Assembly: GCA_037367405.1 (NCBI GenBank)
Contig: JAZKJV010005757.1
Span: forward strand, 1-64,000
Source: Ottelia alismoides
Lineage: Eukaryota; Streptophyta; Magnoliopsida; Alismatales; Hydrocharitaceae
DNA length: 64,000 nt
Direction: 5' to 3'
This document shows positions 56,938 to 64,000 of the stretch, in pieces. The notes under the pieces were generated by a model, which saw nothing but the letters and a program-made list of their open reading frames with translations, was not told the DNA's origin and did not search any database. How positions within the stretch are numbered: the first letter of the stretch is position 1; the number at the start of each line of letters is the position of its first letter. Made by a program: the position numbers and the translations under genes.

Positions 56938-59374
56938 ATTTGCTCCGCCGCATGATTCACTCATCTTTGGCAACGCATTTTCCATCCCAGGACCTCCATT
57001 GCCTTCGCCTGAGTGACAGCGAACTGAGGGTGGTGTTACAGTGAGGAGGGAGTGCTCAGCCATCGATCCGGCCGCTCTTCGCCACTGTGCGCCGTCCCTG
57101 GAGTGGTGCTCGAGCCTCGGGCATCGACGGCCCTCGAGGCAAGGACCTAGAACTTCAGCAGCTCAAACACAGTCGACCTCGACCATCTGGTAAGCCTATT
57201 TCGTTCTATCTTTAGCTAATTTTCATTTACGCCCAAATCAGCCATCTGCCGATGACCACCGATTCCGACCACATCCGTCCATATCTCGACCATCGGACTC
57301 GACCTTCACCTTCGCCCTTCTCACCCGCACGTTCTCCGCCGCTTCATTCAACCCAGTTCGCCACGGAACTGGGAGTCGAGCTCCTTCGCTGTCGCATCGT
57401 CGGAGCTCCTTCGTTTCGACGCATCGACCACCCACCTCGCTTCTAACCAGGTCGAGGCATTTTGCCCTCGACCCAGGAGTCCTTCTGTGCCACTTTGCAG
57501 GTCTGAGGAGGTCCATCTGAGGTCCTCCACGTTCAGCACAGGAGCCGTCGCTCCGCCTTCATCGCTGGAGCTCTCTGGAGCCTTCCAGCGTCATCGGACG
57601 AGCCTGACCGACGCGGGAGGCCTTGGCGATCATTTCCCACCTATCAGCAGCCCGCGAGGAGGTCCAGCGTGCTCAGATTCCTCCGGCAAAGCTCGCCGGC
57701 GAGGAGTTCCTCCAGGACCCTCCTCCGCCGTCCGTTCACCCCCGGAGTTCTAGATCTGTCGTGGACCGTTCGATCAAGGCGAATAAGAGGTCAGCAGCAG
57801 GCCACCGTCGATCTGACACGTGTCCTCTTCTCCGCCCTCCATCCAGCGAGGGTAGCGTCGACGTCATCAGCCGTCTGATCAGCCACGTGGCGCCATCCCA
57901 GCCCATCTGCGAATAAAGGGTAATTTACCCTTAGGCCCTTAGCCCTTTTGTTTTTATTAAATAGTACTGTAAATATTTTCGTAGTTTATTTTAGTTTGGT
58001 AAAATTGCATACAGGACCTGTTAGTTTACATTTATCGCATTTTTACCCCTGTGTGTTGTGGACACGTGCATTGACACGTGATTTTGTGGTGAAATTGCAT
58101 GTATGAGCCTGTAGATTCTGTTGGTTCATGAATGAAATATCTTTATAGTTATTTGCACATATACCCCTGTGAGTGTTTTAATTGGACATGTGCCGAATTT
58201 CTTGGGTTAATTGCAAATAGTTCCTGGGCTTTTAGCACATGTTGCTAATAAGTCCTCGGAACTATTTTATTTGCAGATAGGTCCCTGAGTGCCTAGGACA
58301 CGTGCTCCGCACGTGAGATCTTGGAATTTTTGCACCTGGACTCCCTAAGCTTCCATTTTTGTTACTTTTAGGCCCCCGGAAGGTATTTTTATTACATCAT
58401 GTCCATGTGCACTGTGGTCTCTTGGTTGTTTTATATAAAATATCAAATCTCATCCAAATTAAGTGAAAATTTGACACGTGGCTCCTGCTACTGCCTACTG
58501 TGCAGGATTTTCACTAGTTTTTGGGAAATTTTTGGAGCCTTTTTATTATTTTTAAAAATTCAAAAACACCCCTTTTTCTGTCTGTCCAGATATGAAAATC
58601 ACAAAAAATATTAAAACTTTCTCAAAAATTCTAAAAAAAATCAGAATTTGTTTGTTTTAGTGTGCTTGATTTTCTGACCAATTTTGGTCATTTTTGGATT
58701 TATATAAAATATTAAAATTGAAAAACTTTGAAAATCTCATAAAAATTTTAATAATTAATAGAAAATTCCAAAAATAATAAACTCAGTATCTGATTTTTCC
58801 TTGTTGTTTATATTTTTCAAAAAAATTACCTCCAAGCTTTGATAGGGCCATTATATATTTTATTTTGGCCCTCCAAGCCTGATTGGACATCCCTCTTCTA
58901 TTTTTGCCTTATTTCATTTTTAGAAAATCCTATAAAAATCAGAAAATTGTCAAAAATTCACTAAAAATAGTAAAAATTATAAAAATTATAAAAACATTTT
59001 TATTAGAATTTTTGAAGCATTTTAGAGTAGTTAAATAATTGTTGAAAGTTGCTTGTTTTATTGTTTTCTTATTTTTCTTTATAATTAAAAATTCCAAAAA
59101 AATATAAAAATCCCACCAAAAATCATTTGTTTTTATTTTTCCTTATTTTTGACTACTTCGTAGGCTGCAAGGCCATCACGTGCTCCCTGAGTCCGACCCT
59201 GGTCGCTATACCAGGCTAATCTCATAGCGAGACCGCTAGTTTGAGTTTTCATCGATTTTTATCCTTCATTGGTGGTTTGAATTTTTCTTGATTGAGCTCT
59301 GAGTCCCGAGTGACTGAGGTCACAACGATCGCATTGATTTATCTACCTTAGCCGTGGATTTCGGCTCATCAGAA

Positions 59375-59392
59375 TGACGCCGTTGCCGGGGA
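59375..59392 (+). promoter_or_regulatory. Primer-binding site (tRNA-Asp) of element D
   Basis: Three bases (GAA) after the LTR end, TGACGCCGTTGCCGGGGA is complementary to the tRNA-Asp 3' end with one mismatch. Confidence 0.85.
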
Positions 59393-60557
59393 GCACGACT
59401 TAGTAGTCGTTTTTATTTTTGTTTTATTTTTGTTTTTATTTTCATGGCTTTCCGCGGCTTCTTCTGAGTCCGCAGCTTTTTGCGACTTTTTATTTCTCTT
59501 TTATTTCTGTTTTATTTTATTTTATTTTTATTTTCTTTTATTTTTGTTTTTGTTTGTTTTGCTTGTTTATTTTATTTCCATGTTTGCATATATATACTCT
59601 ATTTCCTTTTCTTAGCTTTATTTGCTTTATTGAGGCTTGACACACTCTTTTGTTTTCTTACGAGGGGCCCGAGGGACCGAGGCGGCTACTTTCGAGGAGC
59701 CGGCGCAACCGCGGCTTTTGGAGGTGGCTCCCTTCTGCACGGAGCCGCAGGAGAGCGCAAGGAAGCAACTGAGTGTAGGAGGAGTAGATTAGAGTAGATT
59801 AGATTTATTTTGAGCATCATTTGGATAATTGTAATAATACAGGATAGCAGGACTCTCTTTCAGACTTAGACACTTTCGGGGTCTGTTTCGCCGAGCACCG
59901 CTGTGCTCGGGGGACCCCGCGACTTTTTCGATTTTTACGCGGCTTTTTCGCGGCTTTTTTTTCTTTACTGCTTATTCGGTTTCTCGGGATTTTCGAGTCC
60001 CTCGCCTTAGGATTTTCTGCTTGACTGTGATGTAATAATTAGGATCCAAGCACCCTAATATATCTGCCTGTGCCTATAGTTCGGTAATTGGACCTATAAT
60101 AAAAAGATTAATAAAATAGTCGATTACTACCTTCGAGCCTACGTGCCGCAGCCCACCCTGCCTAGCGTTGTTCCTGAACCCGATTTGTCGGGAGGAGGAG
60201 GGGTGGACCGAGATCGGACTTCTGGATTGGAGGCTGGTGGTCGACTAGCCGTTCTTTCGAGTAGAATTGCTGTTTAGGGACTCAGTTTTCCGCCTGCACC
60301 ATTTAGGTAGTTTATTTTCAGTCTTTAAATTCTGCACGGATCATTTTGCATGTAGACTGCTGGAGTCAGGTACGCATTTCTTACTCTGCATGCATCATTG
60401 ATTTCATCGCGCATCGGCTTTTTCGACTTCTCCCCCCTGATTTTTGGACTTAATAACCAGGAGAACCGAAAAATTCATTAGGCGTTTGTTTGATTATTGA
60501 AAAATACCTAAAAAGAGAAATCATAAAATTGGGACTGCTGTTTAACCCAAAAATCGG
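59393..60557 (+). mobile_element. Element D leader (5' noncoding internal region)
   Basis: It aligns in reverse with 11400-12350 of the LTR3 element, including the phrase GTCGATTACT, the GGGTGGACC box and the tail CATTAGGCGTTTGTTTGATT. TTTT-rich sequence alternates with CGCGGCTTTTT-like phrases (59440-59970). No gag start was found before the insertion at 60558. An AGGTACGCATTTC at about 60368, shared with the LTR3 element, could be a splice donor. Confidence 0.7.
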
Positions 60558-63500
60558 TGATCTTAAGTTCCACACAAGGCGGGAACTCAGTCGCTGAATC
60601 GACCACACGAAATCCGGATTAAAACAACAATTAACCCACGACAGATAAATCAAGCAATGAATGTAAATGTGCGGAGTTAAAATTTATTATAACTCTACAA
60701 CAAGATGTGTATAGTGAAAGTATGTGTAGAGGTCGAACACAGGGAGCAGACAGGTAGAACGGGGTACTAAGGTACCAAAAATGTGTGTATGTGATCAAAT
60801 GCCTATTAAGCTATTTTTTTGTGGGTTTTTAATTTTATATTTTTTTATTTAATTTTTAATTTTATATTTTTGTATTTTGATTTTTAATTTACTGATTTTA
60901 TATTTTCCTTTTATATTTTATATTTTTATATTTTCTTTTTCAATATTGGAAATTAAAGACAATGTAATAAAAGGGAAACTAAAGTATTTATAAAATGGAT
61001 AAAAATACTCAAAAATAAGGAAATAAAGTCTTTTTGGTCTTTTTATACTTTTTTACTGTTTTTGTGATTTTTGGGTAATTTTTAGAATGTTTTTGGTATT
61101 TTTAATTATCAAAATAAAGAAAACTGTGAATAAAATGCAAGGCTGAAACTTAAAATGGAGAAATAAAATAGAAAACAGTAGCAAAAATACTCCACTTTAA
61201 TTTTCACTTAAAGATAATAAAACAAAGAAAATTCAGGAAAAGAAAACACTATTTTTGGAGTTTTTATGAATTTTATAAATTTTTATGAAGGTTTTTAGAG
61301 TTTTGCAATTTTTGGAGTTTGGTTTTATATTTTTTAATGATTTTTGGCTGGGAATTAAAACTAACTAAAAGACACAAAATATATTTTTTTGGGATTTTTC
61401 TGAGGTGTTTTTATATTTTTTTAGTGATTTTCTAATGCAAACAGTGCTGAAAATGGCTATTTTTGAATTTTTATAAATAATAAAATGCAATAATTACGAA
61501 AAATAAAAATATGTTGATGAACTACTATGCAACAGAGACTTAAGTTAATTTTTGTAGATTTTTTTGGATTTTACAGATGCAGGCATAAAATGCAAGAAAC
61601 AAAGAGAAAATGCATGTTCGCAGGGGCGTTTTTGTAATAGTCAGAAAATACGATGGCCTCCTTGCAATAATTCCAGAAATTATATATGCGAAATGAAATT
61701 GCTGGACTTAAGACAAATGACAAAATGCCCGAAGGGCTATCCAACAAAATTACCAAGGGCACGTGCAAGAGCACGCGCACTGGTAAGGTTATAATTGCAA
61801 TAAACAAACTGATCTGGGCTCAGATGCAATTGTTACCAAAATTTTTGCACTGCACGAGAATGTTTTAGAATTAAAAGTAAATAAATAAACGTCCGGGGGT
61901 TGCTACAAAATTCACCAAGGCCACGTGCGACGCACGCGGCTTGGCGAGGGCAAAACTGCAATGATATTAAAGTTTGGGGGCCAATTCGCAAATAGCACAA
62001 AAAACTATAACAGCAGGCGAAAGTTTAGTAACCAGTAAGCAATTAACAAAACGAGCTGGGTGGGCGCGCAAAATACCCAGCAGGGGGCGCATCCGACGGT
62101 GATGCGGCTTCCACTTAAACACGTGTCAAGCCGTGGAGACACGATACCCCTTCAGCTCCAGCGGCTAGGATTAGATGGTGGAATTGCGATCAGCAGCTGG
62201 AGGAATCTTCATCCAACGGTGCCTGTACTCCTGCAGGATGCGCGAGATCGGACGGATCGCGAGGTGCCGGGAAGAACGGCTGGAGAACTCGCCGTTGGCG
62301 AGTTTCAAAGAGGCGCGACACGCTCCTCCAGCCTCCTCGCGGCCTTCCAATCGCACGTGCAAGCTCCTGCGGCCCCGATGAACAGTCCAGGGGCGCCAAA
62401 TGAGCCCGGGGAGCGGCTGGGCGAGATCTCCAAGCTGCGGGCTGCTCCAGCCACCTGGGCGTGGTTGCGTGACGCGCCTGACCTCAGGAGAGGACCTTCA
62501 GATCCTGCAAAGATATATAAAAACGCGACAGCGCAAGGAGCATAGATCTGACGTTTAATGGCGATAAATAGATGGATGACGGTGCGTTTGGAGTGGCCGG
62601 AGCTCCAAGAGCTTCGGCGAGGTGTCGATCAGGTGGCTGGATGGATAATAGGCGAAACTAGGTATGGGATGTGTACCTACAGCTACTGCAAGGTTAAAGT
62701 TGCAAGAAAATACAAGGGAAAACAACCTCGAGGGCTATGGAGCCCAAGGTATGAACCTCACGGCCGTTGGCCGGAGATGGGTGGTGGAGCGCCGCCTCGG
62801 CCGCTCAACCTCGCCTCTAGGCGGCTGGAGGACCTCCTGTCACCAGGCCCAATCCGGAGCACGCCCAAGAGATGGAAGAAGAGTGGTCAAAGAGGGTTCA
62901 AAGAGGAATGGGGGGAAATGAGGTTGGTTTTGAACTTGGCCGAGGGGCGGTCTTCGAGGACGCGTATCTTGCGAATCGCAACTCCATTCCCCGAGGTAAA
63001 GGCTAGGCGTGATAGCTGGATGGTAGGACTACAAATCTCGTGAAGAGTTCGACCCCATTCGATGAAAGGAGCGCTCTCCAAAAATCGTCAAAAACGAGAG
63101 AAAAATCAGTTCTGACAACAACAGGCAATGGGTCAGAGAGTTGACCGAGGTCAACTCTCTAGCCCTCCTGGTTGGTCCACGTGGACCAACCAGGAAAAAG
63201 CCTGGAAAAAATGATTCTAAAATCATTTAAAAATAGTAAACGATTTTATTAATTTATGATTATAAAATAAAAATTGTTTATTATTTTATGAATTAATTTA
63301 TGGTGATTTTTATTTATTTTTATGGAGTATATTTTTACAAGTTTGCATTTATACCCTTATAGGTATCTATATCTATGTATTTAAGTATTCTATTTTTATT
63401 TAGGTATTTTTAATTTATTTTATTTTGGTTTTTATTTTCTAAAATTATAAAATACTTTTATAGACACAAATATATTTTTATTTTGATTTTCTGATATATT

Positions 63501-64000
63501 TTATACACTTAATAAAATGAAAGTGTTATTTGTATAGGTATAGCTTCATGTATTATACCTATATATTAGACATATACAAGTATTTTTATTTGAGTTTTAA
63601 TGATGTTTTTATTCTGATTTTAATATACATAATTATTATAAGTATTATTTACAACATTATAAAAATATAAAATTATAAAAATAATAAATAAATAATAAAT
63701 TGAATATTTTAATATGTACAAGTATACAATGAGGGTCCAAAAGTCAACTTTCAAACCGTAGCTCCGCCAAATGCGAAACCACCACCATTAATTAGATTAT
63801 TTTCTTCTATATACAATTAAAGGTGAGTATGCTGCATTTGGAGTTTTTATTTGCGAGATACGGGTCTGGGAAGTTGGCATTCTGGATTTTTATTCAGACC
63901 ATAACTTTTTATCTAAGCATTATTTTTCTGTGAAATCAATTTTGTATTTTTCTTTATTTAATTATCTACAACTTTCATGTACAAAGTTTCTTTATTTGAA
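60558..64000 (-). mobile_element. LTR2, minus orientation, inserted in element D's leader (cut by window end)
   Basis: It begins TGATCTTAAG after leader sequence ending ATCGG. Landmarks in reverse order are the GGTCGAACACAGGGAGC box (60730), AT-rich body, ACGTG repeats (61600-62090), GC-rich block (62090-63060), W-box inverted repeat (63140-63155) and G-box palindrome (63167-63194). The other end and any internal region lie beyond 64000, so it may be a solo LTR or part of a full element. The two 161-codon frames at 62060 and 62558 are not shared with other copies. Confidence 0.82.
63140..63194 (-). promoter_or_regulatory. W-box inverted repeat and perfect 28-bp G-box palindrome
   Basis: GTTGACC, GA, GGTCAAC (63140-63155) and a perfect 28-bp palindrome whose centre is TTGGTCCACGTGGACCAA (63167-63194). 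It is the best-preserved copy of this module in the window. Confidence 0.65.

Larger units (their letters stand above)
55473..59371 (+). mobile_element. 5' LTR1 of element D
   Basis: 3899 bp including a 242-bp MITE. It starts TGATGAATACCC and ends TCGGCTCATCA directly before a primer-binding site, so it is a 5' LTR. The promoter module is at 56710-56726 and 56930-56937, followed by a GC-rich block (56740-57900), AATAAA at about 57912, TTGCA/ACGTG repeats (57905-58430) and the U5 stem-loop (59198-59215). The partner LTR lies beyond the window. Confidence 0.88.

Noticed and set aside
62060..63043. Two 161-codon plus-strand frames
   Set aside because: They lie antisense in an LTR2 GC-rich block, and equivalent positions in 22059-22660, 36930-37900 and 41540-42540 do not keep them.

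Overview
The window is nuclear DNA from a flowering plant. It holds one ordinary host gene with introns, an R2R3-MYB transcription factor. Most of the rest is nested long-terminal-repeat (LTR) retrotransposons of the Ty3/gypsy type. The primer-binding site matching tRNA-Asp, the integrase sequence and the very long LTRs point to the Athila lineage. Several LTR blocks are GC-rich while internal and LTR tails are very AT-rich. A monocot is plausible but not shown by the sequence.

Layout. 1-2038 is the 3' noncoding end of element A (plus strand). 2039-16903 is an LTR of family LTR1, split by a complete 11.2-kb minus-strand element (4319-15559, LTR family LTR3, 5-bp target duplication agggt). 16904-28003 is the decayed gag-pol and 3' region of element B, split by a solo LTR2 (20578-24632, duplication cctct). 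28004-31789 is B's 3' LTR1. A and B therefore share an LTR in the order internal-LTR-internal-LTR. 31790-32935 holds LTR fragments. 32936-40297 is the integrase end and 3' region of element C, split by another solo LTR2 (35671-39509, duplication cccaa), and 40298-43982 is C's 3' LTR. 44430-47030 is a cluster of eight foldback MITEs, nearly all bounded by TA microsatellites. 47050-52400 is the low-repeat island with the MYB gene (47832-49039, minus strand). 52401-54935 is an old minus-strand LTR2 remnant. 55473-60557 is the 5' LTR1, primer-binding site and leader of element D, with a Mutator-like MITE in its LTR. 60558 to the window end is a minus-strand LTR2 inserted in D's leader.

Function. 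The MYB is the only gene likely to act for the host: a subgroup-1 R2R3-MYB with intact DNA-binding repeats, canonical exon sizes and an upstream TATA box. Element B and C proteins are broken by stops, frameshifts and lost catalytic residues. Only the LTR3 element keeps an intact integrase, and its two LTRs are almost identical, so it inserted recently although it lacks gag, protease, reverse transcriptase and RNase H.

The most interesting structure is noncoding. All the element families share a long envelope-less 3' region with four or five hairpins that each end in a copy of the polypurine tract, a hairpin just before the true tract, a hairpin at the LTR 5' end and a U5 stem-loop. LTR1 and LTR2 also share a promoter module of inverted W-boxes and a G-box palindrome. 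Alignments were made by eye, so percent identities are not given.
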